A program made the translations under genes and the position numbers. Of a DNA stretch of 64,000 nucleotides, positions 43,155-53,789 are shown piece after piece; position 1 is the stretch's first letter; every line of letters begins with the position of its first letter. The DNA lies in NCBI GenBank assembly GCA_030220185.1, contig JASPKZ010005709.1:112501-176500 (forward strand). Direction: 5' to 3'. Source of the DNA: Diploptera punctata (Eukaryota > Arthropoda > Insecta > Blattodea > Blaberidae). The notes under the pieces are model-generated. The model did no database searches and had not been told where the DNA came from. It was given only the letters and a program-made list of their open reading frames with translations.

Positions 43155-43500
43155 ACTGTAGAATCATGTGGTTCATTGCAGCGTAGACATAAGCTCTCCA
43201 TACATCTATATCCCTAGATAATATTTTCCAATCATTAACTCTGCAATTTACTTGCTTCAGATGTTATTATCACACCCCATTCTTGGCCTTCCTACTGAAT
43301 GATTTCCACTTTGAGTTTCCTACAATAAGTTTCCATTTCTCTCGTTCATTTTTTAAAACGTTTCAAATGTCCCGCCCATCGGAGTTTACGAAACGTAACT
43401 CCTCATATTATATCTGGTTTTCTACCAAGACCATAGAGTTCACTGTTATTCAGTGTCCTCCATTCACCTGTCTACATGTCTCTGTTTGGTCAACATATCA
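43155..43500 (-). mobile_element. LINE A relic
   Basis: Non-coding level conservation with 48554-49265 in the same orientation (ATAAGCTCTCCATACATCTA, CCCGCCCATCGGAGTTTACG). 42976-43154 shows nothing. Confidence 0.7.
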
Positions 43501-43670
43501 TCCTATCTATTACCCATCCAAGTGTTTTGTGCAGGCGGAAAATATGTTAACTAACAAACTGTCTTTCTCTTTCTATTCCTTACTATGTTGCCACTTCCTG
43601 TCCTTTATATTATGTCATTTGATTGGCAGGTAGAGAGCTGACAAATACTATGTATTTTAATGATCCGTCA

Positions 43671-44206
43671 CCTACGGGATAGAACTGATATGGGAGAAAC
43701 TATCGACCAGCGATATGGAGAGGTTAGAAACAGTAAAACCAAGATCCATCAAAAAGGCATTAGGTGCAAGCAAATACACACCAAATAGAATGGCCTATAT
43801 GCTAGCCAGAGAAACCTTCTTCCTAGAGGACCTGAGGCAAAGGATACTACTGCCAGCAACGGAGCCATATAAGAAAGTCATCGAAAAAAAGAAACAGAGA
43901 GAATTAGAGATCGACGAAGATTTCTACGCCTCAGATGCCATGGTAAACAGAGAGTGGACTGAAAATAACCAACCACAAAGGCACAAAATCATAGGTTTAG
44001 CAACACACGGATATCATCACAAAATGTGCAAAAATGCAAAATTCCACCAACCGAGTGATTCGTGTGAATGCAAGATATGCGACCAAAAGTGTGAGCGATA
44101 CCATTACAAACAATGCAGAATATGGACAGGATCACTGAACGAACTCATAAAAGACAAATCATAAACTTATAACTTAATGCTCTTTCGAGTGCCTCTTACC
44201 AATTTA
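43671..44206 (+). mobile_element. 5'-truncated non-LTR element with C-terminal zinc knuckle
   Basis: Bounded by the exact 14-bp repeat TTAATGATCCGTCA (43657-43670, 44207-44220). Its ORF (to 44164, 149 codons from the first ATG) is KALGASKYTPNRMAYMLARE, DEDFYASDAMVNREWTENNQ, HKIIGLATHGYHHKMCKNAK, then C-E-CKICDQKCERYHYKQC, a CCHC-like cluster as found at the C-termini of some non-LTR polyproteins. No poly-A tail; it ends CTTACCAATTTA. The long target duplication argues for target-primed insertion. Clade uncertain. Not a host gene. Confidence 0.8.
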
Positions 44207-44986
44207 TTAATGATCCGTCATTCTGCGCGGTCAGTGGCAGAATGACTAACTTGACAACCCTGTTACTTTTGGGGTTGCGTCTAGGAATGAGCTGTCCCTT
44301 CCTTGCCCTTCTCATTACATGTTGCCACTTGTGATTTATTGTGAGGCTGGTAACGGAGAGACGACAAATACTGTGATTTTAAATGATCCGACCGCTTGAG
44401 CGTTCGGTGCTTAAATGACTAATTTGACAACCATGTTAAAATCTTTCACACGTGTTTAGAGATTCTCCCCCCACATTTGAAGATGAAAATTTTCAATACG
44501 TGATCGGATGTACAGTGTTCTCCTACATCCCTTCCACACATTCAGTAGATCGGCGACACTAGCGCTAAAACTCTTCCCCTCTGCCCGTGAACAGTTAACT
44601 TGGATGTGTATACTTTATTCTCAAATACTTGCATTTTCTTAAATCTTAAAGTAAGAGATCTGTTTCGCATTATTTTAAGATATAACTTGAAGTGTCGCCA
44701 TTTTATATGTTATTGATTTAACATTTTTGACAGAATTTGGGACAAGAGTCTCCATCAAGTGCAATATAGCCTATAGCATGCCTTTCCAAAGTTGATCCTA
44801 TGCATGATTCATTTCTGTTTCTTACTGTTGGAAGTTATTTGAATTCCGACACTTCATTAAAGTATGTCCATAATTTGCTGTTGATATTTTCCATAGGTAA
44901 GAAAAATAAATTATACAATTGCCACAATAACTGTGAAAATGTCAATTTTACCTACTAATCAGTTATAAACTTTTATCTTTTCAGGA
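44207..44986. other. Low-information region with repeat I
   Basis: ATGATCCG occurs again at 44384 in a context resembling 43600-43665, so the target of the previous insertion was itself repeated. Repeat I at 44530-44605. Otherwise nothing. Confidence 0.4.
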
Positions 44987-45539
44987 AACTACATTTGAAA
45001 ATATATTTGATGCAACGAAGAAAAACAAGGCGGTGAGATTGAAAACAAAAAGTACATGGAAGTCACTCAAATAATCCCAGCACTACGAGTATGTAAAATA
45101 AATTATATGAGGAGGGAAACAGTACAGGAACTATTTGGTAAGAATATCGTAGCTTGGAAGGATGGAACAAAATAGATGATTTCATTACGCTATACATAAG
45201 TTGATCGTGTGAACTTTATGGTGAAAACAGGCTTTTTATACCAATTTAAAACATAAAATAATTTAATGTGTTCATATTTATTTAAATGCAGAATCATTGC
45301 TCAAGAAAACACAACATGAAACAGAATCACATACAGGCTGTTTCTATATTAAACTGAACATTTCTAGAAGAAAGAAAAAAATACATGGAGTTTAATTCTG
45401 TGTGCAGCAACCAATTTCCGCCATTTTTTTTCACTTGGAATCATGTATCCTTGAGGAGAGTTTATATGTGACTCAAACATTGTATTAGTCATTCAAAATA
45501 TCTCTGCAGGCGGAAGAATTACGATGCTCTGTTTGTTGC

Positions 45540-45566
45540 TGCACGTGACGTCATATAAGGCAGTGT
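45540..45566 (+). promoter_or_regulatory. Promoter-like cluster (E-box, CRE, TATA)
   Basis: CACGTGACGTCATATAAGG overlaps an E-box CACGTG, a CRE TGACGTCA and a TATA-like ATATAAGG within 20 bp, in a locally GC-richer patch. It would drive transcription to the right, toward the exon-like segments. Unproven. Confidence 0.25.
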
Positions 45567-45719
45567 ACACTGGTATCGTCCCACGTCCCATTCCCCTCTG
45601 CACTCATAGATAGCAGCGTCACGTGTTCTATTCCTGCATAAACACGACTGCAGCGCCCTCCGTCAACAACTGCGCTTACTCCTTGAACGGGTAATAATAC
45701 ACAACCTTCATTCTCGCTT

Positions 45720-47265
45720 CGTCATGGTGTGATACTTAAAAATGGGATGTTTTCTAAAAATATAATATAAAGATGTAAATAAAACATCATCACTCCACAT
45801 AACCAGATATTATTTGGCGTAAAATTGGATGAAGTTGTAGTTAAGGTAGGCTATATGCTAATTCTTGGCTCACAAAAGTTGCACATTTTGTCCAATAGAG
45901 TCTGTCCAATAGTAATTATGATGCCCCGATACTTGAAGGGACATAAATAGCTGGCTGGATCTCTAGTGTTCTGCTACATGATGCCTTTCTTGTTTTTCAG
46001 GTTATTGATGTGTACCTGCAGGATGAATTCACGTATCAAGAATGTTTGGCTGTATTTCCAGGACGACAGGTAGTGTCGCCTGGTTGTATTAGTTGGGCAA
46101 CCCACCGTTCTGGGGGCTATAATACTGGGGCAAAAGAAACCAACGCCTGGGGGTCTATCTGGGCACACCCGAATTCTCGAGGGGGTTAAATATTGGGGGT
46201 CCACGTTTTGTTGTCGTGGTAAAAGTACATCAAGTTAAGTACCTGAGTTAAATTTCTTGTTTCTTTATGTTAACTAATTTTAGATTCCTGTGTTTCTTCT
46301 TCTTCTTCCTTTGGCTCGGGTGTCCTGTAAGATTCTTGGCTTCCTTCATAACAACTGTCCATTCTTCTCTATTACTAGCTTTCTGTCTCCACCTTTTCAT
46401 CTTCAGTTGTCTTAAGTCTTCCTCAACCTTACCTAACCATCTTAGTTTCTGTCTTCCAAACTTTCCTCTTCCTTCCGGTTGCCCTTTTAAAATTTTTCTT
46501 GCACATCTTTCTTGTTCCATCCGCAACAGATGTTATACCCATTCCAGTCTCTTTCTTCTAATATCTCCTACCAGAAATAAATTCCTATATAATTCTTTCA
46601 GTTCTTGGTCCGTTCAAATTCTCTATTATACATTGTAATCCATACTCAAATTTAAGTCTATATTTTAAAATTGTAATAAGAACTTAATTTTCGTTTATTT
46701 TTACTATAATCCTTATTATTATTATTCCAAATTCGTTAAATACTCTATTAATATAAGATGTAATTATATTTCAGGATGTAAGTTGTTTGCTAAAGTTTGC
46801 TGACCTGCAGGTAGCGGGTAATATCCAGGTAAGATATCTCTTAACTTTATAAATTAATTTACAGTGTATATTTATAATGTACAATTTATGATTCCTGGAA
46901 TTGATTGGATGCATTGTTTGAATTCTTAAGTTTCGTAGCCAATCATCTTACACATTTTTTACCTCAGCCACAAGACTCTTTTGGACGAACCGTTGTGAAA
47001 CTTTTGCTAATTTAAGAATGGTGATGTACCTTAACTACGACTTCATCCAATTCAAACAATATCTTCTTATGTGGAATATGATTTTTTATTTACATTTCTA
47101 AATTACATTTCTACAAAACTTCGATTTTGAACTTTTACGCCAAAGAATATCTATCTATGTGGGGTGATGGTTTTTTAATTACTCTCTATATTACATTTCC
47201 AGAAACTTACCATTTTGAAGTATCACAATTACAGCAGACTTGCCATGTGTTAATTACCAACGTGA
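45720..47265. mobile_element. Diverged foldback element
   Basis: CATCACTCCACATAACCAGA and TTGGATGAAGTTGTAGTTAA on the left pair with TTAACTACGACTTCATCCAA and TATGTGGGGTGATGG on the right. A third pairing is AATTCTTGGCTCACAAAAGT with ACTTTTGCTAATTTAAGAAT. Arms of about 190-290 bp with gaps. The interior contains a LINE 3' end. Confidence 0.55.
46267..46640 (-). mobile_element. LINE 3' fragment with (GAA)n tail
   Basis: MRMEQERCARKILKGQPEGR, KFGRQKLRWLGKVEEDLRQL on minus, ending at TCTTCTTCTTCC on plus. Confidence 0.75.
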
Positions 47266-48028
47266 AGATGAATGTGGTGTACTACATTTGTATGAAAAAC
47301 CTATGAATTCTATTCAGTGTAAATTGATGTATAGTGACAAAAAAAATATAAAATGACAGCAGTACTGTATTCTGAAATTCGTTCCTGTGTAATATTTTTT
47401 TTATTTCTTCAATACATTTTCCATTGAATATAAAAAAAACCTGTATGTAATTTTGTTTCTAGTTGTGTTTTCTTGTGCAATGGTTAGATACATAATCTGC
47501 ATTGTAAGTGTTAATGATTTCAATTTCATGTTTCAATATTAAGTTTATATTCAAATGACATAATATTTTGGAAACGTAATTTTTCAAAGTGAGTTTTATA
47601 CCAAGGTTCTCTATTTTCCGTATTTCTAATTCATAATACCTTGAATTGAAGTTCTTTTGAAAAGATTAAATTAATTATTTGCTTTACAGAAGATAATTAT
47701 TTTGTTAAAAACGTACATAAAAGGTAAATTTATCCAACAGCATTAAGGAGTTGTCTGAAATTTGATGTGGAAACTAGAGGCAAATGAAGAACTCCTGGTA
47801 TTTGTGGTCAGAACACCAAATCATGCTGCTTGCTCTGTCGAGTAAATGGAAACAAGTGACTGGCCATCCTGATTCTCGAGGGGGGGGGGGTTAATATCTG
47901 AATCATTGAGTGTTACAGCAGCACTTCTAATTGTATTACTGGTATTAACTTAAATGTTCTTATCGATAAATTTGCATTATGGTGAAAAATGTTAAAATAT
48001 TTTTTATAATGTTCAATTATATTTCAGG
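47266..48028. other. No recognised gene
   Basis: CATCCTGATTCTCGAGGGGG at 47868 resembles CACCCGAATTCTCGAGGGGG at 46166, so a short segment is duplicated between here and the foldback interior. Contains G11 at 47879. Confidence 0.45.
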
Positions 48029-48187
48029 TTGAAGTAACAGATCACGTGGAACAAGAAGAAACTCATTTCCATTACGCAAAAATCACAGAGAACTTTTCAT
48101 TTACTGTCCATGGAATATACGTCTTAGTTCCTACATTATGCCATATAGAAAGATTCCATTTAGGAACTGCTATTGGCATAAGTAATA

Positions 48188-49535
48188 ACTAACTGACCAT
48201 GCTGATATAAGCTCTCCCTACATCCTTATCCTAAGCTAATCTTTCCCAATCATATTTTGTATAATTTAAATAATTATGGTTTATATATTCTCCCATCTCG
48301 TTCTTGACCTGCATACTGAGGTTTTCCCAAGTTTCATGCCCTCTTTCATTCCCCATTTGTGCCCAGTGCAGTCTGATGATCTTATTACATCTGGTTTCTC
48401 ATAAAGACCCTGTAGATCTTCTCCATTTGGCTCTGTGTTCATCTCTCTTCGATCCAAAAAGTTCTATGAACTTTTCAAATATTCATAATCTTTTCTGCTC
48501 CTTTAAAGAAAGAGCCCATGTTTCGCATCCATATAATATAAATGGAAGAATAACTTACTTACTTCCTTACTCACTGGCACTACCGAACCCGAAGGTTCAT
48601 GGCCGCGCGGACATAAGCTCTCCATACATCCCTATCCTGAGCTAATGCTTTCCAATCATTCCCTGTATAATCTACTTCCCTCAAATCATAGTTAGTGTTG
48701 TTCTCCCACCTCATTCTTGGCCTACCAACTGGGCGTTTTCCCCCTGGCTTTCCTACAAGAAGCTTCCATGCAAGTCTTTCATTCCCCATACGTGCAACAT
48801 GTCCTGCCCATCGCAGTCTACGAGACTTAACTGTTCTTATTATATCTGGCTTCCTATAAAGACCATGTAGTTCATTGTTATGTAGTCTTCTCCATTCACC
48901 TGTCTGTTCATCTCTCTTTGGTCCACAAATTTTCCTAAGAAATTTATTCTCAAATACTCGTAATCTCCTTTCCTCCCTTAAAGTAAGAGTCCATGTTTCG
49001 CACCCATATAATATAACTGGTAGAATAATAGTTTTATATATTTTCAGCTTAACGTTTTTTGAAAGGAGATGGGACATCAAAAGTCTCTGCAATGCATAAT
49101 AGCATGCATTTCCAGAATTGAGCCTATGTTTAATTTCTTTGTGCATCTCATTCCTATTTGTGATTATTGTTCCTAGGTATTTGAATTCAGCCACTTCCTC
49201 AAAATTTCCCTCATTTGTCATTAGCTGTCCATTTCCATTATATACTGAATGTCTACGTGTGACCATATAACAGTTTTATATATTTTCAGATTAATCTAGC
49301 GCCCAACTATTTTAATGTCCTAACATTCCATGTTCCTAAAAACATGTCCCTGTGTTTGAATTTTTGCATTGGTTTCCTTGAAGTAATCCCCGCCCGGAGA
49401 ACCGAATGGAGGACTATTTTACCTGTGGAAAATGTTACCGGTTTCTTGGCGATTTCATTTTTACGGTAAAAGATCGTCACTGTTTCAACCAAGGTACTTG
49501 TTTCTCTGACTTATCACCTTCGATATAAATCTTAA
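48188..49535 (-). mobile_element. Older LINE A copy (5' end plus 3' end, middle deleted), host of a younger copy
   Basis: 48188-48553 is the decayed 3' end; 49266-49300 continues the same KIYKTV region. 49300-49535 is the 5' UTR and the start of the endonuclease ORF (HRDMFLGTWNVRTLK). The RT and most of the endonuclease are gone. Confidence 0.75.
48554..49265 (-). mobile_element. LINE A 3' copy with unbroken 228-codon ORF, nested in LINE A
   Basis: Minus ORF 49266-48580: MVTRRHSVYNGNGQLMTNEG, AEFKYLGTIITNRNEMHKEI, LPVILYGCETWTLTLREERR, SRRLRWAGHVARMGNERLAW, GGKRPVGRPRMRWENNTNYD, VWRAYVRAAMNLRVR-stop. Tail (TAAG)n at 48554-48575. Possible short duplication ATAAC. It is the youngest-looking LINE A piece here and the reference for the others. 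It lacks RT and endonuclease, so it is not autonomous. Confidence 0.92.
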
Positions 49536-49590
49536 TGCTTTAAGATTTACACCTGTAAACTCCAAAGATAAAGAATCTTATTGCTATTAC

Positions 49591-50419
49591 TAGGGCAAGG
49601 CAATTAATGATTTTGCATCTTTTTCTTATGAAGGTCAAAACATTGCTTGAATATATGAAAATGTACGGTATTAAAAAAGGGATTAATTAAAAGCAATTCT
49701 CTAGGGCATTTTTTGCATTTTCTTAACTTTTCCGGAAGGCTGTGATATTATTTGTATTTGATTTAAGATTTTTATTATAATTCAGTATTTTCCCTTGTCA
49801 ATACAATTTCTTGGAATTAAGTAGTTGTTTTGCTAACTACTACCCCTATTTTTCAAGGTATGTGCATATTGAACTTGCCCACTTCTAGGAATGTTATTCA
49901 ATTTCTTAGAGCTTATGCTATTTTCTACCCTTATTCTGATTGTTAACTGCAATTCAAAATTGCTGTAAAAGTGCACTATGTAATTGAAATGGATTTTCTG
50001 CAAATAAAAGGTACTGTAATATGTATTATTTAAATACTTTTCTTCTTCACTTCCTGGTTTAGGCAAGAGTTGCCTGTTCCGTCTTCACTAATAGATCTAA
50101 GACCATCTCTTCCGAGGACGTCCGACATCTCTTCTTCCTCTTGGAAAATAATGTAAGATTTTATTTGGTAATCTACTTTCTTCCATTCTTTCTACACGTT
50201 CTTTCCACTGTATCTTGTTGTTTACTTTTCTTTTACTATTTTGATGTCAAGTTAAATTTTATGTAATTCAGTAATCAAGTGAGTGCTTAATCTAATAAAT
50301 AGTATTTTTATTGGTAATTCTTAACTTTTTATTCGTCATTTTGTTTTTTTTTTTTTTGCATTTTTTAGGTCATAAATGCATTTTTTACCAATTTATAGGT
50401 CATTAAATGCCTTGCCCTA
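49591..50419. mobile_element. Second copy of the hAT-like MITE, with a nested LINE scrap
   Basis: Ends TAGGGCAAGGCAATTAATGA and ATTAAATGCCTTGCCCTA; target copies GCTATTAC (49583-49590) and ACTATTAC (50420-50427), 7/8. Inverted relative to 6915-7592. Confidence 0.9.
50045..50222 (-). mobile_element. 178-bp LINE 3' insertion inside the MITE
   Basis: Exact 10-bp duplication TACTTTTCTT (50035-50044, 50223-50232). Minus strand KERVERMEESRLPNKI-like and GRRDVGRPRKRW, extremely 5'-truncated. Confidence 0.88.
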
Positions 50420-50427
50420 ACTATTAC

Positions 50428-50729
50428 TTATTGTCTTAAAGTAAAGAGAGCAATATTATTTTTAAATCATATTTTTAAAAATTAAAAAAAGTAATCAATT
50501 TAACATCAATATCGTGAATTCAGAAATCTTTTAAAAATCCCGGTGAAGTAGGTAATTAATTTTTAAAATAAACCTCATAGTGATATTTCCTATAATAGTT
50601 TCAATTAATAATTAATATTTAAATTTACCATTATTTTAAAATATAACCAATTATCAAGTTAACAGGACCTGAATTTGAGCCTCTCTTATTTTTTTTATTT
50701 CAATGATCTACGTAGGCACTTAGAAACCC
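50428..50729. other. No recognised feature
   Basis: AT-rich spacer. Confidence 0.55.
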
Positions 50730-50870
50730 CACAAACAAAAAACTACTTTTTGCTGATGGTATTGTAATATGGATCTCGGAACCGAAAAACCAAAGCCAGC
50801 AATTAATTACCACCGCCAAACAATCACTAATACAATCAGATCCCAAAACTTAATGCAGATAAACATCCAA
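50730..50870 (+). mobile_element. RT catalytic-box relic
   Basis: NKKLLFADGIVIWISEPKNQ looks like the LL(Y/F)ADDTVIW block of Jockey-type RT, with D to G in the second catalytic position. Confidence 0.5.
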
Positions 50871-50873
50871 AAC

Positions 50874-51269
50874 GTTAATGAAGATAAACATACAGAAGAC
50901 GTTAATGAAGATAAACATACAGAAGACGTTAATGAAGATAAACATACAGAAGACGTTAATGAAGATAAACATACAGAAGACGTTAATGAAGATAAACATA
51001 CAGAAGACGTTAATGAAGATAAACATACAGAAGACGTTAATGAAGATAAACATACAGAAGACGTTAATGAAGATAAACATACAGAAGACGTTAATGAAGA
51101 TAAACATACAGAAGACGTTAATGAAGATAAACATACAGAAGACGTTAATGAAGATAAACATACAGAAGACGTTAATGAAGATAAACATACAGAAGACGTT
51201 AATGAAGATAAACATACAGAAGACGTTAATGAAGATAAACATACAGAAGACGTTAATGAAGATAAACAT
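50874..51269 (+). repeat. 27-bp minisatellite, about 14.7 near-identical units
   Basis: Unit GTTAATGAAGATAAACATAC-AGAAGAC. Because 27 is a multiple of three, all six frames that start open stay open: plus DVNEDKHTE repeats (ORF 50769-51308), a second plus frame, and a minus frame of hydrophobic repeats. No initiation context or conserved flank supports translation. Confidence 0.95.
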
Positions 51270-51347
51270 ATTTTTGTGTGTTACTATATAATTAATTTTA
51301 TTGATTAATTAAATAAAAATAAAACTTAGTTTTATTTGATTTTCATA

Positions 51348-52457
51348 AGTAATGCCACGAGTGATTTCCAAATTATCGATAAATTCACGACTCACGAAGT
51401 GAGGAGTGAATTTATCTAGACTATTTAACTCATGCCCCAAATGGGAGTCAATGACCAATCACGTTTCAATGATTTCTGTATTACAACCAATCAGAGACGT
51501 GTTTCACGAAATAATTATCAACGTTAGGATTATCATATATTAAGCAAAGCTCCTCCTTTTTAATATTCTGAACAGGTCTGACCGTTATTTTGCAGTGACT
51601 GAGCCTATAACAAATACGGCTACCAGATTGTATATAATAGTGCTTACATGTCAACATTTGTAGCAATTGATTATACCACCAAAAAAAGAAACCACTGTTT
51701 GCACTTTCTTAAATGTATACGACATCAAAAATGAATTAATATACAGATTGATGGTTTTCATTTTTTCTCCACTAGAGAGCATTCTTACAATATTGCGTTC
51801 CTTTGGCAATAAATAGTATGATCTGGTTGCAGTGATAAACAAAAGAAGCAGTAGAAGCGTAGGCTACCTATCGTTTCTCATTAGTTTTCAAACATCACCG
51901 TTTACTTTAAATATAAAAATATTTTTAAATAACTGTAGTTAAATAATGATTTGTGAGTAAACAGCTTTATTTTATTCGTTAAATAGTCCTAACAAATGCC
52001 ACTCTTGATTTCCAAATTCTCTAGATAAATTCACTCCTCACTTCGTGAGTCGTGAATTTATCGATAATTTGGAAATCACTCGTGGCATTACTTATGATAA
52101 TTTGGAAATCAAGAGTGGCATTTGTTAGGACTATTTAACGAATAAAATTAAGCTGTTTACTCACAAATCATTATTTAACTATAGTTATTTTAAAATATTT
52201 ATATATTTAATGTAAACGGCGATGTTTACAAATGAGAAACGATAGGTACGCTTCTACTGCTTCTTTTGTTTATCACTGCAACCAGATCATACTATTTATT
52301 GCCAAAGGAACGCAATATTGTAACGAGGAGCTTTCTTTAATATGGTAATTATAACACTGATAAATATTTGGTGAAACACGACTCTGATTGGTTGTAAAAC
52401 AGAAATCATTGAAACGTGATTGGTCATTGACTCCCATTTGGGGCATGAGTTAAATAG
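51348..52457. mobile_element. Foldback element M (1.1 kb) in F2
   Basis: TCATA on both sides (51343-51347, 52458-52462). Two sets of inverted pairs: 51348-51418 with 52020-52091 (CACGAGTGATTTCCAAATTA), and 51419-52019 with 52092-52459 (CATGCCCCAAATGGGAGTCA, GATCATACTATTTATTGCCA). The arms differ by large deletions. No transposase. Confidence 0.75.
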
Positions 52458-52480
52458 TCATATTTATTATATAATTCAGT

Positions 52481-52513
52481 GACAGCTGTTTCGGTACACT
52501 GTACCTTCTTCAG
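52481..52513 (-). ncRNA. Hammerhead-like motif, F2 left arm
   Basis: Same sequence as 52769-52801 on the opposite strand. Confidence 0.4.
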
Positions 52514-52768
52514 ACATGTTAACAAATTATGAATTGTGTTCCAACTGATCTAAGCAACAATACAACAATATTTATTTAAATTTTTAAATTTAACTATTAA
52601 ATTAAATTAAAATTAAATAGAAATTAATAAGTTTAAAAGTAGTAAAAAACTGTTAAATTCTCAACTTGATTTGAATGAATCCCCTTTGTTAAATTTAAAA
52701 ATTTAAATAAATATTGTTGTATTGTTGCTTAGATCAGTTGGAACACAATTCATAATTTGTTAACATGT

Positions 52769-52801
52769 CTGAAGAAGGTACAGTGTACCGAAACAGCTGT
52801 C
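52769..52801 (+). ncRNA. Hammerhead-like motif, F2 right arm (reference copy)
   Basis: CTGAAGA fits the CUGANGA core; an extra A; stem II GGTAC-AGT-GTACC; GAAA; the palindrome ACAGCTGT (a minimal stem III, as in dimeric type I hammerheads) and C at the expected cleavage site. GT/AC next to the core, then ATAATT/AATTAT beyond an internal loop, could form stem I. The extra A and the short basal stem I weaken it. Confidence 0.4.
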
Positions 52802-52903
52802 ACTGAATTATATAATAAATATGAAAATCAAATAAAACTACGTTTTATTTTTATTTAATTAATAGATATGGAGTTTCATCAAGTAAACACCAACTCAATT
52901 GAT

Positions 52904-53214
52904 AATTTTATTGATGTTTACTTCCAGTCTCAATTTCTTAATGTTACTGAATACAATGTGTGTTGGCCCTTAACATGTCCTCGCTTTCTCGCTAATAGCA
53001 CTATTATGTTATATGAAACTTTCCTCATTAGAGGATTGCCACAATGACAAAGTGATACAGACAATTAATTTTCGAAATTGATAAAGTATATTTTGAAAAT
53101 ATATTTAAACAAATTCAAATTGTAATTGAAGTATATTCTATAAAGTAGAAATTTTGTAAAGTGGTTTCTTTTTGGAAGTACGATACATTAAAACTCAAAT
53201 AATTGTAGGAACTT
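52904..53214. other. No recognised gene
   Basis: CCTCATTAGAGGATTGCCACAA and ACAATTAATTTTCGAAATTG echo 1578-1635 in reverse order, a diverged repeat pair of unknown kind. Confidence 0.4.
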
Positions 53215-53600
53215 ATTCAATGATATTACTATTTATCACAATTTTGCATCTGAGATGATTTTTTCCTCGAAACGCCATTGATTTTGTTATTGTGCATGAA
53301 ATGTTTAAATTACATTCCTTGCCTAATTTTTCTAATTGGTTTGCAGCTCTCTGGAGATTATCTTCTGATGAACTAAAAATAGCCTGGTCGTCTGCGAATA
53401 AAATCGTGTTTAAAACTTTGTCATTTATTGTAAAATTTTCAATTAAGTCATCTTGCCATATGTTAATAGCATGGTTAACATATATACTAAACAAAGCCGG
53501 AGATAGCGGCATCCCTGTCTTACACCTTGGTTAATTTCTTCAGAGATATTACTCATACCAATTTTATCTAAATATAATATATAAAAATGAATTTTTGTTT
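53215..53600 (-). mobile_element. LINE RT fragment
   Basis: Minus strand MPLSPALFSIYVNHAINIWQ, LNTILFADDQAIFSSSEDNL (FADD box), SMAFRGKNHLRCKIV. Preceded by EEINQGVRQGC in another frame. Confidence 0.85.
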
Positions 53601-53601
53601 G

Positions 53602-53735
53602 TTTAATCAATTGAGTTGGTGTTTACTTGATGAAAATCCATAATTTGTTAACATGTCTGAAGAAGGTACAGTGTACCGAAACAGCTGTCACTGAATTATA
53701 TAATAAATATGAAAATCAAATAAAACTACGTTTTA
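53602..53735 (+). mobile_element. Single-arm F element (F3) with hammerhead-like motif
   Basis: Begins with the asymmetric tail in reverse (GAGTTGGTGTTTACTTGATG) followed by the arm with motif 53657-53689 (CTGAAGA ... GAAACAGCTGTC), identical to the F2 motif. Confidence 0.7.
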
Positions 53736-53788
53736 TTTTGTTTGTTTGTTTGTTTGTTTGTTTGTTTGTTTGTTTGTTTGTTTGTTCG
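53736..53788 (+). repeat. (GTTT)n microsatellite
   Basis: Thirteen or so perfect tetranucleotide units at the F3 end. Confidence 0.95.
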
Positions 53789-53789
53789 T

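Larger units (their letters stand above)
44987..48192 (+). other. Possible spliced gene: four phase-0 exon-like segments
   Basis: Segments between good splice signals, all readable in phase 0: about 44987-45034 (after CTTTTATCTTTTCAG; ETTFENIFDATKKNKA; donor GTGAGA), 46001-46072 region (after CTTGTTTTTCAG; VIDVYLQDEFTYQECLAVFP-GRQ; donor GTAGTG), 46775-46830 region (after TATATTTCAG; DVSCLLKFADLQVAGNIQ; donor GTAAGA) and 48029-48192 (after TATATTTCAG; VEVTDHVEQEETHFHYAKIT ... HLGTAIGISNN-stop). The stop lies at the junction with a LINE A tail. No start exon or known domain found, and the two middle segments lie inside a foldback. I do not recognise the protein; chance is possible. Confidence 0.22.
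51306..52903. mobile_element. Penelope-like inverted-repeat element F2
   Basis: Exact 12-bp duplication AATTTTATTGAT (51294-51305, 52904-52915). Same arms as F1 (TTATTATATAATTCAGTGAC / GTCACTGAATTATATAATAA), same asymmetric right tail CATCAAGTAAACACCAACTC. It is split by foldback M. About 0.48 kb without it; non-coding. Confidence 0.75.

Noticed and set aside
48580..49266. 228-codon ORF as a host gene
   Set aside because: Recurs at least ten times as decayed copies (LINE A).
50769..51308. 179-codon repeat protein (DVNEDKHTE)n
   Set aside because: A minisatellite with a period divisible by three opens frames on both strands; the flanks look like an RT relic and no gene structure is seen.
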